Assembly (NCBI GenBank): GCA_029260795.1
Contig: JAJDCO010000038.1
Coordinates: 31,002 to 95,001, forward strand
From: Planctomycetota bacterium
GTDB taxonomy: Bacteria; Planctomycetota; OFTM77
Reading direction: 5' to 3'
DNA: 64,000 bases
Shown here: positions 1-14,216 of the stretch, piece by piece
How the letters are laid out: each line of letters begins with the position of its first letter
How positions within the stretch are numbered: the first letter of the stretch is position 1
The notes under the pieces: generated by a model
What the model was told of the DNA's origin: nothing
Database searches by the model: none
Seen by the model: only the letters and a program-made list of their open reading frames with translations
Translations under genes and position numbers: made by a program

Positions 1-1
1 C

Positions 2-109
2 TGGTTCCTTATCGTCATCGCTGGATATTTCGCAATGGTGCTACCGGGTGTCATCCTGCACGCTTGCTGTGCCATCGGCGCAATGATGGGCGATCCCTAC
101 AAGAAGTAG
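2..109 (+). CDS. C-terminal end of a small membrane protein (5' partial)
   Basis: The window opens inside a plus-strand gene read in frame 2. About 35 codons remain before a TAG stop. They encode a strongly hydrophobic stretch (WFLIVIAGYFAMVLPGVILH) followed by ACCAIGAMMGDPYKK. The pattern of a membrane helix ending in a short polar Gly-Asp-Pro-Tyr-Lys-Lys tail resembles small multi-helix membrane proteins of the DUF4870 type. The fragment is too short to assign a family, so that comparison is a guess. It converges on kbl, which is read from the other strand. Confidence 0.5.
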   Translation, partial: WFLIVIAGYFAMVLPGVILHACCAIGAMMGDPYKK

Positions 110-209
110 ATGTTCTGAATCATTTGGCGTCGAACTGCGCAAGGATGCTCCAACAGACTCGAGCGACTCCTGAATCGGAGCCTGTTCGCTGCGCTAACGG
201 GTCCACGCC

Positions 210-1397
210 CTACCCGACGACACCGTGCTTCTTGCCGACCGCGACGAAGGCGTCGACGGCTTGTTGCAGGTGTTCGGTCTCGTGCGCGGCGCTGATCTGG
301 ACCCGAATGCGGGCGGCGCCCTTGGGAACGACGGGGTACGAGAAGCCGATGACGTAGATGCCCTCTTCGAGCAGGTCGGCGGCCATCTGCTGCGCAAGCC
401 GTGCATCGCCGAGCATGATCGGGACGATCGGGTGCTCGCCGGGCCGGATCTCGAAGCCGGCCTCGGTCATCGCCTTTCGGAACCACTTCGTATTCGACTC
501 GAGGCGGTCGCGCCGCTCGGTCGTGCCGCTGAGCATGTCGAGGCAGGCGAGGGACGCCGCGACGATGACCGGTGCCAGCGTGTTCGAGAAGAGGTACGGG
601 CGAGAGCGCTGCCGCAGGATCTGGATGATCTCCTTCGGACCGCTGGTGAAGCCGCCGCTCGCCCCGCCCAACGCCTTGCCGAGCGTCGAGGTGATGATGT
701 CGACGCGCCCCTGCACTCCGCAGTGCTCGTAGGAGCCGCGTCCCGTCGGTCCGAAGAAGCCGGTGGCGTGGCAATCGTCGACCATGACGAGCGCCTGGTA
801 CTTCTCGGCCAGGTCGCAGATCTCTTTGAGCTGCGCGACGTCGCCGTCCATGGAGAACACGCCGTCGGTCGCGATCATGCGGGTGCGCGCCGACTGGGTT
901 TCCTTCAAGATGCGCTCGAGGTCGCTGAGATTCGCATGCTCGAAGCGATGGCGTTGTGCCTTGCACAGCCGAATGCCGTCGATGATCGAAGCGTGGTTGA
1001 GCGAGTCCGAGATGATGGCGTCCTCCGGACCGAGCAGCGGCTCGAACAGGCCGCCGTTCGCATCGAAGCAGGCCGCATACAGGATCGTGTCCTCGGTGCC
1101 GAGGAACTCGGAGATCTTGGCCTCGAGCTCCTTGTGCGGCGCCTGAGTGCCGCAGATGAACCGCACGCTCGAGAGGCCGAAGCCCCAACGATCCAGGCTG
1201 TCCTTGGCGGCCGCGATCAGGTCCGGGTTGTCGGCGAGGCCCAGGTAGTTGTTGGCGCAGAAGTTCAAGACTTCGCGGCCGCGGACGGTGATGCGGGCGC
1301 GCTGGGGGCTCTCGATGACGCGCTCGTCCTTGAGCAGCCCGGCCGCCTCGATCTCACGCAGCTCGGCTGCCAGTCGCTGCTTCACTCCCCCATACAT
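210..1397 (-). CDS. kbl: Glycine C-acetyltransferase (2-amino-3-ketobutyrate CoA ligase)
   Basis: A PLP-dependent alpha-oxoamine synthase of 395 residues, the usual family length. It cleaves 2-amino-3-oxobutyrate with CoA to glycine and acetyl-CoA, the second step of threonine catabolism. The N-terminus (MYGGVKQRL...GLLKDERVI) aligns with known Kbl starts. The PLP-lysine motif [14 protein letters not shown] places the Schiff-base lysine at K241, and [15 protein letters not shown] is the conserved Asp/His cofactor-binding region. The ATG is preceded by GGAGG eight bases upstream. The gene overlaps the end of tdh by 16 bases, so the two are one translational unit that converts threonine to glycine plus acetyl-CoA. 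Confidence 0.96.
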   Translation of the reverse strand: MYGGVKQRLAAELREIEAAGLLKDERVIESPQRARITVRGREVLNFCANNYLGLADNPDLIAAAKDSLDRWGFGLSSVRFICGTQAPHKELEAKISEFLGTEDTILYAACFDANGGLFEPLLGPEDAIISDSLNHASIIDGIRLCKAQRHRFEHANLSDLERILKETQSARTRMIATDGVFSMDGDVAQLKEICDLAEKYQALVMVDDCHATGFFGPTGRGSYEHCGVQGRVDIITSTLGKALGGASGGFTSGPKEIIQILRQRSRPYLFSNTLAPVIVAASLACLDMLSGTTERRDRLESNTKWFRKAMTEAGFEIRPGEHPIVPIMLGDARLAQQMAADLLEEGIYVIGFSYPVVPKGAARIRVQISAAHETEHLQQAVDAFVAVGKKHGVVG

Positions 1398-2434
1398 ACT
1401 TCGCCCTCCTTCGAACAGCCGTATCGCTTGCGGATGTTGGGAACCAGGTATTCGGCGAGCGCTCGCTCGAGATCGTACTCGGGCTCGTGCCCCCAGTCGT
1501 GGCGCGCTCGACCGTCGTCGACGTCCTCGGGCCAGCTATCGACGATGCCCTGGCGCGGCGCGTCGGGCGCGAACCGAATCTCGGCGCCCGGAAACGCTCG
1601 CTGCACGTGCTCGGCGAACTCGCCGGCGGTCGGGCTGAAGGCACCGACGTTGTAGACGCGGCTGGTCAGGGCATCGGCCGGTGCTTCCATCAAGCCCAGT
1701 AGGGCCCGGATGGCGTCGGGCATCGCCATGAAGGTGATGCGCGTGTCCTCGCGCACGAAGCAAGGGTAGGCCTCCCCGCGCGCGGCGGCGTGGATCATCT
1801 CGGGCAGGTAGTCGCTCGTGCCGCCGCTCGGCACCGTGAAGGCCGAGATCAAACCCGGGAAGCGCACGCATCGGAAGTCGACGCCACCCGGCGCGCTCTG
1901 CGGCGCGAGACGGCGATAGTGTTGCGAGTAGTAGCGGCCGAGGCTCTCGCAGTAGAGCTTGTTGCAGCCATACATGGTCGTCGGCGTGTTCCACTCGTGC
2001 TCAGCGACGCGGCCGGCTTGACGCTTGGTCTCGAGATCGGGAAGACCGTAAGCCGCGATCGAGCTCGGGAACAAGAACTTCACCCAGGTGCCGCGCGATC
2101 GGCCCTCCTCCACGGCCATCCGCAGCAAGCTGAGCGTGCCCTCGACGTTGACACGGTGTGCCTGCTCGGGGTTGTACTCGGCGCGGGTCGAGAGAAGCGC
2201 GGCCAGGTGGAAGATGGTCGAGATCTCGTACTCGGTGGCAAGGCGACCGAGGAGGTTCTCGTCCAAGATGTCGCCGACGACGGTGTCGACACAGCGCGGG
2301 GCGATCGCGGAATCGAGCTCTCGGAGGTCGAGAGCGACGATGTCGTAGCGGCCGGAATCGGCCAAGGCGTGGATCAATCCGTGGCCGACTTCACCGTTGG
2401 CCCCGGTGATCAAAACAACGGGCTTTCTGCTCAA
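1382..2434 (-). CDS. L-threonine 3-dehydrogenase, NAD-dependent epimerase/SDR type
   Basis: A 350-residue extended short-chain dehydrogenase. The N-terminal [11 protein letters not shown] matches the Rossmann GxxGxxG nucleotide site, and YGCNK fits the catalytic YxxxK. NAD-dependent epimerase-like proteins paired with Kbl are known threonine dehydrogenases, unrelated to the zinc enzyme of E. coli. It would oxidise threonine to 2-amino-3-ketobutyrate for the overlapping kbl product. The start is a TTG with GAGGA about eight bases upstream; no ATG fits the Rossmann N-terminus. A perfect palindrome lies just upstream. Another sugar-nucleotide-type SDR activity is possible in principle, but the kbl partner makes threonine dehydrogenase the best call. 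Confidence 0.88.
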   Translation of the reverse strand: MSRKPVVLITGANGEVGHGLIHALADSGRYDIVALDLRELDSAIAPRCVDTVVGDILDENLLGRLATEYEISTIFHLAALLSTRAEYNPEQAHRVNVEGTLSLLRMAVEEGRSRGTWVKFLFPSSIAAYGLPDLETKRQAGRVAEHEWNTPTTMYGCNKLYCESLGRYYSQHYRRLAPQSAPGGVDFRCVRFPGLISAFTVPSGGTSDYLPEMIHAAARGEAYPCFVREDTRITFMAMPDAIRALLGLMEAPADALTSRVYNVGAFSPTAGEFAEHVQRAFPGAEIRFAPDAPRQGIVDSWPEDVDDGRARHDWGHEPEYDLERALAEYLVPNIRKRYGCSKEGEVCMGE

Positions 2435-2444
2435 GGAAGTATCC

Positions 2445-2466
2445 TCACGTCTTTATGAAGACGTGA
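2445..2466. promoter_or_regulatory. 22-bp perfect palindrome at the start of tdh-kbl
   Basis: Arms TCACGTCTT and AAGACGTGA are separated by four bases. The near arm begins 11 bases upstream of the tdh TTG and overlaps the GAGGA ribosome-binding site. It could be an operator for a dimeric regulator, or an mRNA hairpin that masks the ribosome-binding site. No matching regulator gene is adjacent. Confidence 0.5.
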
Positions 2467-2704
2467 ATTAGAACACATCGCCGCCTCGCTGTGAACGTGG
2501 GAACGGTGCCGAAACACCGAGATCACGGGGCGCGGGGAGGGATTGGAAACCGGAATCCCTGGGAGGGCAGCGAGGGAGAGCCCGCCTCCGTGGAGAAGAG
2601 TGCGGAAGCGGATGGGCGAGGTGGATGTGGGACGCACGCGGAACGGCGGGTACCTCAGGGCGCAGGCGGGAGCTCTGGCGAGCGATGAGCCGCTGCCGGC
2701 CTGA

Positions 2705-2723
2705 TTCTCACTTGGGGTGAGAA
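2705..2723 (-). terminator. Stem-loop downstream of rpoC
   Basis: Seven-bp arms TTCTCAC/GTGAGAA with a five-base loop lie 31 bases past the rpoC stop. There is no T-run, so it may be a processing or transcript-end hairpin rather than a classical intrinsic terminator. The rest of 2467-2750, between tdh and rpoC, shows no gene. Confidence 0.35.
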
Positions 2724-2753
2724 CCAGACCGACGGCGAGTCGTTCGCGATGGC

Positions 2754-5700
2754 TTACTCCGCGGGAGCCGCCTCGGCGAGGTCTTCCTTGGCACCTTCGA
2801 GGAGCTCTTCGTTCACCTTGATCCGCGTCTTGTGGTAGGCCTTGAAGCCGGTACCGGTCGGGACCATGTGGCCGAGGATTACGTTCTCCTTGAGTCCGAG
2901 TAGCTCGTCCCGCTTGCCGGCGAGGGCCGCCTCAGTCAACACCTTGGTGGTCTCTTGGAAGGAGGCCGCCGAGATGAACGACTCGGACTGCAACGACGCC
3001 TTGGTGATGCCGAGCAGCAGCGGCTTGGCGGTAGACGGCTGCTTGCCCTTCGACTTGGAGAGCTTCTCGTTGATGGCGCGGAATCGGAACTTGTCGACGA
3101 TGGCGCCCGGCAGCAGATCGCTGTCGCCCGGATCCTCGACCTGCACCTTTCGGAGCATCTGAGCGATGATGACTTCGACGTGCTTGTCATCGATCATCAC
3201 GCCCTGAGACCGGTAGACATTCTGCACTTCGCGCAAGAGGTACTGCTGCAGCGCCTCCTCGCCGTTGATTCGCAGGATATCGTGTGGCACCAAGGGGCCT
3301 TCGACCAGCGGCTCGCCGGCCTTGACCTTATCACCGGTGTGAACGCGCAAGTGCTTCGAGAAGGCGATGAGGTGCTCGACCTCGGTGCCGGTCTCCTCTT
3401 CCTTGACCAGGACGGCGCGCTTACCTTTCCGCTTCTCACCGAGCTCGACGATGCCGTCGATCTCACTGATGACCGAAGGATCCTTCGGCTTCCGGGCTTC
3501 GAAGATCTCGGTCACGCGCGGCAGACCGCCGGTGATGTCCTGGGTACCACTGATCTCGCGGGGAGTCTTGGCGAGCAGCGTACCGGCGACGACCTTCTCG
3601 CCTTCCTTGGCTTCGATGTGCGCCTTCTCCGGCAGCGGATACACGGCGACGGGGTTGCCCTTCTTGTCGTCGATGATGATCTGCGGGTGGAGGTCACCCT
3701 TGTGCTCGATGATGACCATACGGGACTTGGATCCCGAGTCCTCCTCGCGGCGCATCGTCTTGCCTTCGACGACCTCGTCGAAGCGCACGATACCGTCGAC
3801 CTCGGTGAGGATCGGCACGTTGTGCGGATCCCACTCGACGAGCAGGCGGCCCTTGGCGACCTTTTGCTCGGGCTTGACCTTGACGACGGCACCGGCCGGG
3901 ATGAGGTAGCGTTCGACCTCACGGCCGCGATCGTCGACGAGGGCGATCTCACCGTTGCGATTGAGCACGACCTGCTGCTTGGACTTGTTGGTCACGACCT
4001 TGAGGTTGTGATACTCGACCACACCACCGCGGGCCGCCTTGAGCTTGGATTCCTCGACGGTACGACTGGCCGTCCCACCGATGTGAAAGGTCCGCATGGT
4101 GAGCTGGGTTCCCGGCTCGCCGATGGACTGGGCGGCGATGATGCCGACCGCGAGCCCCTCCTCGACCACGTCTCCGCGGGCGAGGTCCATGCCGTAGCAG
4201 CGTGCGCAGATGCCAAGAGGCGTCTCGCAGGTCAGAGGCGACCGGACGCGGATCTTGTCGTAGCCGAGGCTCTCGATCTTGCGCGCGATGTCGAAGGTGA
4301 TGGCGTTGCATTCCTTGACGACGACCTCGTCGGTGACGACGTCGACGATGGTATCGCGAGCAATGCGGCCGATGATCAGCTTCGAGAGCGGCACCTCGAT
4401 GCGCTCGCCCTTGTAGATCGTGCCTTTGGTCACGCCGTTGAGCGTGCCGCAGTCGTGCTCGTTGATGACGACATTCTGAGCGACATCGGCGAGCTTACGG
4501 GTCAAGTAGCCCGAGTCGGCGGTCTTGAGGGCGGTATCGGCGAGACCCTTCCGAGCGCCGTGGGTGGAGGAGAAGTACTCGAGCACGCGGAGGCCTTCTC
4601 GGAAGTTGGCCTTGATGGGCGTCTCGATGATCTTTCCGGACGGCTTGGCCATCAGCCCGCGCATGCCGGCGAGCTGTCGAATCTGCTCGATCGAGCCACG
4701 AGCGCCGGACTGAGCCATGATGTAGACGGGATTGATGTAAGGCTCACCGTCCCGAGTGTCGTGCTTGAGCTCGGTCATCATGTCTTGCCCGACTCGCTCG
4801 CGAGCGGCGGTCCAGCAGTCGATGATCTGATTGTAGCGCTCGCTCTCGGTGATGATGCCTTGCTGGTAGTACCCCTCGATCTTCTCGACATCAGCATCCG
4901 CTGCCGCCAGGATCTTGTTCTTGGAGTCCGGGATCTTGAGGTCGTCCTTGGAGAACGACAGGCCAGCGAGAGTACAACGCTTGAAGCCGAGCTCCTTGAG
5001 GTCGTCGAGCACGCGCAGCAGCCGCAGATGCCCGAGCCGATGGTGACAGTCGGCGATGATGAACGAGAGCGCCTTCTTGTCGGCGTCGAAGTTGTAGAAG
5101 GGCACGACCCTGGGCATGATGTCGTTGAAGACGATCCGTCCGACGGTGGTCTGCACCAGACGGTTCTCGGGGATCTCGGCCGCATCGCCAAAGGGCTTGG
5201 TGATGACCTGCGCGCCTTCCTCGAGACGCACCTTGATCAAGGCATGCGTCGTGATGCGACCGTGGTCGTAGGCGAGCATGGCTTCGGCGCGATCGCGGAA
5301 GATCTTGCCCTCCCCCTTCTCCCCCTTGCGAGCGATGGTCGTGTAGTAGCAGCCGAGGACGATGTCCTGGCTCGGCGCGATGAGCGGGTTGCCGTGGGCG
5401 GGCGAGAAGATGTTGTTGGTCGACAGCATCAAGGTGGCTGCTTCGACCTGAGCCTCGTACGACAGCGGCAGGTGGACAGCCATCTGATCGCCATCGAAGT
5501 CCGCATTGAAGCCGGCGCACACCAGTGGGTGGATCTTGATCGCGTTGCCTTCGATCAGAACCGGCTCGAAAGCCTGGATGCCCATGCGGTGGAGTGTCGG
5601 CGCGCGGTTCAGGAGAACCGGATGGTTCTTGATGACGTCCTCGAGGATGTCCCAGACCTCCTCGTCCTTCCGCTCGAGCATCTTCTTGGCGCTCTTGATG

Positions 5701-6860
5701 GTGTCGGCGTAGCCGAGCTCCTTGAGGCGCCGGATGATGAAAGGCTGGAAGAGCTCGAGAGCGATCTTCTTGGGCAGGCCACACTGGTGCAGCTTGAGCT
5801 CGGGTCCGACCACGATCACCGAGCGAGCCGAGTAGTCGACACGCTTGCCGAGAAGGTTCTCGCGGAAGCGTCCCTGCTTGCCCTTGATCATGTCGGCGAG
5901 CGACTTGAGGGGCCGGTTCGAGGAGCCGAGCACGGAGCGACGGCACATCGAGTTGTCGAAGAGCGCATCGACCGACTGCTGCAGCATGCGCTTCTCGTTG
6001 CGAATGATGACCTCGGGTGCATTGAGGTCGAGCAGCTTCTTGAGTCGGTTGTTCCGGTTGATCAGGCGCCGGTACAGATCGTTCAGGTCGGAGGTGGCGA
6101 AGTTGCCACTCTCGAGCAGGACGAGCGGGCGAAGGTCCGGTGGAATGACGGGAATGACGTCGAGAATCATCCACTCGGGCTTGTTTTCCGAGTCGCGCAG
6201 CATCTCGCAGGTCTTGAGCCGCTTGATGATGTCCTTGGTGCGCTGCACGGAGCGCGTCGTCTTCAGCTCCTCGCGCAGCTCCTCGCTGAGCTGGCCGAGG
6301 TTGATGCGGTTGAGGAGCTTCTTGACGGCCTCGGCGCCCATGTCGGCTTCGAAGGAGTCGCCGAACTTGGTGCGGGCTTGCCGGAACTCGTCCTCGGTCA
6401 GGAGCTGCTTCTCCTTGAGAGGGGTGTCCCCCGGCTCGATGACGACGTAATCCTGGAAGTAGATGACCTTCTCGAGCGAGGAGGTCTTCATGGCCAAGAG
6501 GCTTCCCATGCGGGAAGGCATCGCCTTGAAGAACCAGATGTGGGCGACGGGCGCGGCGAGGCTGATGTGGCCCATGCGCTTCCGGCGGACGCGGGAGTGA
6601 GTGATCTTCACTCCGCAGCGGTCGCAGGTGATGCCCTTGTGCTTGATCCCCTTGTACTTCCCGCAGAAGCACTCCCAATCGCGCTCGGGACCGAAGATCC
6701 GTTCACAGAACAGACCGTCCTTCTCGGGGCGATAGGTGCGGTAGTTGATCGTTTCGGGCTTTTTGACCTCGCCATACGACCAGCTTCGGATGTCGTCGGG
6801 CGAGGCGAGTCGGATCGTGACCGATCCGTAGTCATTGATCTTGTTGTAGAAGGCTTCCAC
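2754..6860 (-). CDS. rpoC: DNA-directed RNA polymerase subunit beta'
   Basis: The 1368-residue largest subunit of RNA polymerase. The N-terminal zinc site is C64, C66, C79 and C82 (ECFCGKY...CDRCG). The Mg-binding active-site motif NADFDGD is at residues 452-458. The bridge-helix/trigger-loop region ([20 protein letters not shown]...[10 protein letters not shown]) and the second zinc site ([17 protein letters not shown]) are intact. The start is GTG ([14 protein letters not shown]) with GAGGAG upstream. It follows rpoB by 82 bases in the same orientation and is the last gene of the tRNA-tuf-rpl-rpo block. Length and domain order are normal for a beta' without large lineage insertions. Confidence 0.99.
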   Translation of the reverse strand: MEAFYNKINDYGSVTIRLASPDDIRSWSYGEVKKPETINYRTYRPEKDGLFCERIFGPERDWECFCGKYKGIKHKGITCDRCGVKITHSRVRRKRMGHISLAAPVAHIWFFKAMPSRMGSLLAMKTSSLEKVIYFQDYVVIEPGDTPLKEKQLLTEDEFRQARTKFGDSFEADMGAEAVKKLLNRINLGQLSEELREELKTTRSVQRTKDIIKRLKTCEMLRDSENKPEWMILDVIPVIPPDLRPLVLLESGNFATSDLNDLYRRLINRNNRLKKLLDLNAPEVIIRNEKRMLQQSVDALFDNSMCRRSVLGSSNRPLKSLADMIKGKQGRFRENLLGKRVDYSARSVIVVGPELKLHQCGLPKKIALELFQPFIIRRLKELGYADTIKSAKKMLERKDEEVWDILEDVIKNHPVLLNRAPTLHRMGIQAFEPVLIEGNAIKIHPLVCAGFNADFDGDQMAVHLPLSYEAQVEAATLMLSTNNIFSPAHGNPLIAPSQDIVLGCYYTTIARKGEKGEGKIFRDRAEAMLAYDHGRITTHALIKVRLEEGAQVITKPFGDAAEIPENRLVQTTVGRIVFNDIMPRVVPFYNFDADKKALSFIIADCHHRLGHLRLLRVLDDLKELGFKRCTLAGLSFSKDDLKIPDSKNKILAAADADVEKIEGYYQQGIITESERYNQIIDCWTAARERVGQDMMTELKHDTRDGEPYINPVYIMAQSGARGSIEQIRQLAGMRGLMAKPSGKIIETPIKANFREGLRVLEYFSSTHGARKGLADTALKTADSGYLTRKLADVAQNVVINEHDCGTLNGVTKGTIYKGERIEVPLSKLIIGRIARDTIVDVVTDEVVVKECNAITFDIARKIESLGYDKIRVRSPLTCETPLGICARCYGMDLARGDVVEEGLAVGIIAAQSIGEPGTQLTMRTFHIGGTASRTVEESKLKAARGGVVEYHNLKVVTNKSKQQVVLNRNGEIALVDDRGREVERYLIPAGAVVKVKPEQKVAKGRLLVEWDPHNVPILTEVDGIVRFDEVVEGKTMRREEDSGSKSRMVIIEHKGDLHPQIIIDDKKGNPVAVYPLPEKAHIEAKEGEKVVAGTLLAKTPREISGTQDITGGLPRVTEIFEARKPKDPSVISEIDGIVELGEKRKGKRAVLVKEEETGTEVEHLIAFSKHLRVHTGDKVKAGEPLVEGPLVPHDILRINGEEALQQYLLREVQNVYRSQGVMIDDKHVEVIIAQMLRKVQVEDPGDSDLLPGAIVDKFRFRAINEKLSKSKGKQPSTAKPLLLGITKASLQSESFISAASFQETTKVLTEAALAGKRDELLGLKENVILGHMVPTGTGFKAYHKTRIKVNEELLEGAKEDLAEAAPAE

Positions 6861-6942
6861 GGCGCTGCGCTCCTCGATACGAGAACGTCTGTGATCAGGC
6901 GAGTGTCGAAAGTCCGATCCCCCCGGACCGGGGAACGGGTTC

Positions 6943-10617
<3,675 letters not shown>

Positions 10618-10845
10618 GGGGTCGCATCCCTTCGAAATGCAGGTGACGAGTGTCGGTGCGAGCCAACGGCGCAGCCCGGGCCGGACCGCGCCGCCCCGAA
10701 ACGGGGCAGCCAACGATACGACGCCGGGCTTCCGGACGCAGGCAGCTGTGTCGATCGATCGGTCGGCTCCCGATGAGGGAGCCGGAGCGGATCTGAGCCG
10801 GAGCGGAGCGCGGAGCCCCGCTCGAGCATGCCTCGAGGCGAGGCG

Positions 10846-11247
10846 TTACTTGATCTCCACTTCGGCACCGACGTCGGTGAGCTTCTTGCCGACCGCTTCG
10901 GCCTCTTCCTTCTGCAGTCCTTCCTTGACGGCCTTCGGCGCGCCCTCGACGAGCTCCTTGGCCTCCTTGAGACCGAGCCCCGTGATCTCGCGCACGGCCT
11001 TGATGACCTGAATCTTCTGGCCACCGATCGCCTTCAGGATGACGTCGAAATCCGTCTTCTCCTCGGCGGCCGCCTCGCCACCTCCGGCCGGGCCCGCCAT
11101 CGCGACGGCCGCTGCCGCCGGCTTGATGCCGTGCTCTTCCTCGAGGTAATCGCCGAGCTCCTTGGCTTCGAGGACCGTCAAGCCCACGATCTGGCCGCCG
11201 AGGTCCACGATCTTGTTATTCCAGCTCTTGGCTTCTGCATCCGACAT
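10846..11247 (-). CDS. rplL: 50S ribosomal protein L7/L12
   Basis: 133 residues. The N-terminal dimerisation segment is followed by the Ala/Gly-rich hinge (residues about 45-62) and the conserved C-terminal factor-binding domain ([39 protein letters not shown], of which the [20 protein letters not shown] core is diagnostic). It forms the ribosome stalk that recruits EF-Tu and EF-G. The ATG has a strong GGAGGTGAATCACC leader. It lies downstream of rplJ and upstream of rpoB in the same transcript. Confidence 0.98.
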   Translation of the reverse strand: MSDAEAKSWNNKIVDLGGQIVGLTVLEAKELGDYLEEEHGIKPAAAAVAMAGPAGGGEAAAEEKTDFDVILKAIGGQKIQVIKAVREITGLGLKEAKELVEGAPKAVKEGLQKEEAEAVGKKLTDVGAEVEIK

Positions 11248-11416
11248 GGTGATTCACCTCCACCGCTGCATGAGGACTTCCGCCGCCGGGCGGCTCGTCC
11301 GTTCTCGATTGTGTGTTTCTGTTCAGAAGGCCCTGAGTGCCACGACACGTCTGGGGCCGCCGATGTTTGACGTCGGGAGGCCGAGGCGAGCCCCGGCTCC
11401 CGTGATTCTCGATGGC

Positions 11417-11941
11417 TCAGTCGTCCGACCCGCCGGCCCCCTCCGCGATGACCTGGATCTGCGAAGCGATCCGAGCCCCCGGGCTGTTGGCTGCCGAGAC
11501 GATCGTTTGAGCTGGGGAAAGAAAGATGCCGAGGATACGCGACATGAGCTCGGCGCGACCTAGCATCGTCGCGAGGAGCTGGACGCGATCCGGACCGAAC
11601 ACCTCTCGCTCGAGGACTCCGGCCTGGAGCTGAATCTGATCGCCCTTGAAGACCACCTTGAGGGTCTTGGCGATCTCGATCGCATCGCTCCCGCCGGTGA
11701 TCACCGCGAGTCGTCCCTCGAAGAAGTCCCCCAGCCCCTCGATGCCGACCTCTGCGAAGGCTCTCCGGGCCAGGTTGTTCTTGATGACGCGCAGGCGCAT
11801 CTCGCGATTCGCGAGCTCACCTCTGAGCGCGGCGGCACCCTCGGCGCTGACCTTGCCGAAGTTGACGACGACACAGTGCTCGAGCCCATCGAAATGGTCC
11901 CGATACTCCTGCGTCATGAGTTCTTTGATGGCACGTGACAT
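11417..11941 (-). CDS. rplJ: 50S ribosomal protein L10
   Basis: 174 residues. It is the stalk base that binds 23S rRNA through its N-terminal domain and L7/L12 dimers through its C-terminal helix. Conserved L10 features are VVVNFGKVSAEG, RVIKNNLARRAF and the central GRLAVITGG. A GGAGGAG lies upstream of the ATG. In other bacteria the L10-L7/L12 complex represses this mRNA through its leader. The 24-base gap after rplA is too short for such a leader here, so any control site must overlap the end of rplA. The 169-base rplJ-rplL gap holds no gene. Confidence 0.97.
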   Translation of the reverse strand: MSRAIKELMTQEYRDHFDGLEHCVVVNFGKVSAEGAAALRGELANREMRLRVIKNNLARRAFAEVGIEGLGDFFEGRLAVITGGSDAIEIAKTLKVVFKGDQIQLQAGVLEREVFGPDRVQLLATMLGRAELMSRILGIFLSPAQTIVSAANSPGARIASQIQVIAEGAGGSDD

Positions 11942-11965
11942 AGCTTCCGATCTCCTCCTCGTCGA

Positions 11966-12658
11966 TCACTTGGCCGCGATGGCCAGGGGGACACCGGGGC
12001 TCATCGAAGCCGCGATCGTGACGCGCTGCATGAACACGCCTTTGGCGGACGGCGGACGAAGCGTCTTGATGTGCTCGATGAACGCGTGGATGTTCTCTTC
12101 CAGGTCCTCGGCCGTGAAGCTCTTCCGTCCCATGGGCGCATGCACGTTCGCGCCGGCGTCGACGCGAAACTCGATCTTGCCGGCCTTGAACTCTCGTACC
12201 GCCGTCGCGACGTCTTCGGTCACGGTGCCGGCCTTCGGGGACGGCATCTTGCCTTGAGGACCGAGCACGCGACCGAGCTTTCCGACGTACTTCATCATGT
12301 CCGGCGCCGCGATCGCGACGTCGAAGTCGAGGAAGTTTTCTTTAGCGACACGGTTCGCGAGGTCTTCACCTCCGACATGATCGGCTCCGGCCTCACGAGC
12401 GGCGTCGGCCTTCTCGCCTTCGGCGAAGACCGCCACCGTGACTTCTTTGCCGATACCATTGGGCAAGGACACGGATCCGCGGACGACCTGATCTCCCTTG
12501 CGAGGATCGACGCCCAGCTTCATGGCGATCTCGACGGTTTCGTCGAACTTCGGCGCGTCGAAGCCCTTGAGGAGCGCGACGGCTTCGTTCAGCTCGTAGA
12601 GCTTACCTCGCTCGAGCTGTTCGAAAGCTCGGCGATAGCGCTTGCTCCGTTTTTTCAT
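11966..12658 (-). CDS. rplA: 50S ribosomal protein L1
   Basis: 230 residues, standard length. It is a 23S rRNA-binding protein of the L1 stalk and the usual autogenous repressor of rplKA. The signature region is APDMMKYVGKLGRVLGPQG followed by KMPSPKAGTVTEDV, and the C-terminal domain (KIEFRVDAGANVHAPMGRKSF) is conserved. The start MKKRSKRYRRA has GGGGAGAA upstream. It sits between rplK and rplJ in the conserved order. Confidence 0.98.
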   Translation of the reverse strand: MKKRSKRYRRAFEQLERGKLYELNEAVALLKGFDAPKFDETVEIAMKLGVDPRKGDQVVRGSVSLPNGIGKEVTVAVFAEGEKADAAREAGADHVGGEDLANRVAKENFLDFDVAIAAPDMMKYVGKLGRVLGPQGKMPSPKAGTVTEDVATAVREFKAGKIEFRVDAGANVHAPMGRKSFTAEDLEENIHAFIEHIKTLRPPSAKGVFMQRVTIAASMSPGVPLAIAAK

Positions 12659-12812
12659 TCAACGTTCTCCCCGAGAGGTCGGTGACGGATCGACCGAGGC
12701 TCGACCCTGCCTCTCGTCAATTCGGGTCGGATGGATTCGGAGCCGAGCCTCGGGGCCCCGATCAGCTGCTGGCGTCGGCCCCCTCTTCGGGCGAGGCCGC
12801 CGTGATTCTCTC

Positions 12813-13238
12813 TCAGTCGACGACCTCGATCCCGGCGCTCCGTGCCGTGCCCTCGATGATGCGCATGGCAGCCTCGAGGTTGCGCGCATTGAGGTCCTGC
12901 ATCTTGGTCTCGGCGATCTTCTTGACCTGTTCCTTGGTGACCTTACCGACCTTGTCGGTATGGGGAACGCCCGAGCCCTTGGCGATCCCGGCCTCCTTCT
13001 TGAGAAGGACGGCGGCCGGCGGCGACTTCGTGATGAACTCGAAAGAGCGGTCTTGATAGACCGTGATCACCACCGGGATCAGCATCCCGGCGGCTTCGCG
13101 CGTCGCATCGTTGAAGCGCTTGACGAACTCGGCGATGTTGAGGCCGTGCTGGCCCAACGCCGGGCCGACCGGGGGAGCTGGCGTCGCCTGCCCACCCTTA
13201 CACTGTAGCTTGATTTGTGCCGTAACTGCCTTTGCCAT
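12813..13238 (-). CDS. rplK: 50S ribosomal protein L11
   Basis: 141 residues, the normal length. L11 binds the GTPase-associated region of 23S rRNA. The N-terminal [19 protein letters not shown] is the thiostrepton-binding proline-rich segment, and the C-terminal rRNA-binding domain ends in [19 protein letters not shown]. Only 30 bases separate it from nusG. The 154-base rplK-rplA gap contains no gene; L1 autogenous sites commonly lie at the rplK leader, but I could not pick one out. Confidence 0.98.
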   Translation of the reverse strand: MAKAVTAQIKLQCKGGQATPAPPVGPALGQHGLNIAEFVKRFNDATREAAGMLIPVVITVYQDRSFEFITKSPPAAVLLKKEAGIAKGSGVPHTDKVGKVTKEQVKKIAETKMQDLNARNLEAAMRIIEGTARSAGIEVVD

Positions 13239-13268
13239 GATTCTGCTTCTCTTCGCTCCGGTGCGCGC

Positions 13269-14183
13269 TCAGAGCGCTTCGACCTGCCAGTATTCCAGCT
13301 CCACCTCGGTCGCCCGACCGAAGATCGTCACGATCACCTTGACGATCCCCTTGGTCGGAACCACCTCTTCGACGACACCGTCGAAGTTCTCGAAGGGGCC
13401 TTCCTTGATCTTGACGCTGTCGCCCTTTTCGAAGTCGATCTTCAGCTTGGGCTGTTCCTCGTGGCTCTCGATCTCGCCGAGCAGCTTGGCGATCTCCGAG
13501 TCTTGCATCGGCACCGGTTGCATGTGCGGTCCGACGAAGTCTCCGATGCCCGGCGTCTCGCGAATCAGGAACCAGGCGTCATCGTTCAGCTCAAGCTCGA
13601 CCATGATGTAGCCTGGGTAGATCTTGCGCTGAACGACCCGCTTGCGACCACCCTTGATCTCCGTGATGCTCTCGCTCGGGACCAGGACCCGCCCGAAGTG
13701 CTCTTCCCAGCCCATGGCCTTGACCCGGGCCAGCAAGCTCTCGCGGACTCGATCCTCCTTACCGGATTGCACTCGCACGACGAACCAGTCCATCGGCTTG
13801 CCGCTGGGGCCGGGCGTATGGAGCTGCACTCCGGGTATCGCGGGCTCGGGGCGACTCGGAGCGGGCCCCCGTTTGGGCTTGTCGGCTTCTTCGACAGCCT
13901 CCTCGGCCTCGACGACAGCCTCCTCGGCCTCGACCGGTTGGTCGGCGACCTCTTCCTCGACCTCAGTGGACGCGTCATCCTCCTCAGCGACTTCCGAGGT
14001 GACGGACGTCTCTTCGACGGCCGCCTCCTCGGTCACCGGCTCATCGGGCTCGCCTGCACCGGAATCGAGTGATCCGGAAGGTCCGGCTTCCTCGCCCGAG
14101 TCCGCCGGTTCGGATTCGACGCGCTCGACCTCGTCGAGGTCGGGCTCAACCGAATCGCGGCTCTTGGTGGGGTCCGAATCCAT
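13269..14183 (-). CDS. nusG: Transcription termination/antitermination protein NusG with acidic N-terminal extension
   Basis: 304 residues, against about 180 for most NusG proteins. The family part begins near residue 131 (MDWFVVRVQSGKEDRV, the NGN domain that binds the RNA polymerase clamp) and ends with the KOW domain (GDSVKIKEGPFENFDGVVEE). Residues 1-130 are an extra tail. Of the first 100 residues 39 are Asp/Glu and only three are Lys/Arg, with VEAEEAVVEAEEAVEEA-like internal repetition, followed by a Pro-rich linker. The extension is in frame, has an AGGAAAC-type ribosome site before its ATG, and there is no good start at residue 131. It is probably real and disordered. Function of the tail is unknown. 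Confidence 0.96.
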   Translation of the reverse strand: MDSDPTKSRDSVEPDLDEVERVESEPADSGEEAGPSGSLDSGAGEPDEPVTEEAAVEETSVTSEVAEEDDASTEVEEEVADQPVEAEEAVVEAEEAVEEADKPKRGPAPSRPEPAIPGVQLHTPGPSGKPMDWFVVRVQSGKEDRVRESLLARVKAMGWEEHFGRVLVPSESITEIKGGRKRVVQRKIYPGYIMVELELNDDAWFLIRETPGIGDFVGPHMQPVPMQDSEIAKLLGEIESHEEQPKLKIDFEKGDSVKIKEGPFENFDGVVEEVVPTKGIVKVIVTIFGRATEVELEYWQVEAL

Positions 14184-14216
14184 GCTTTCCGTTTCCTAGG
14201 GCTGGGGACGGCTCGA

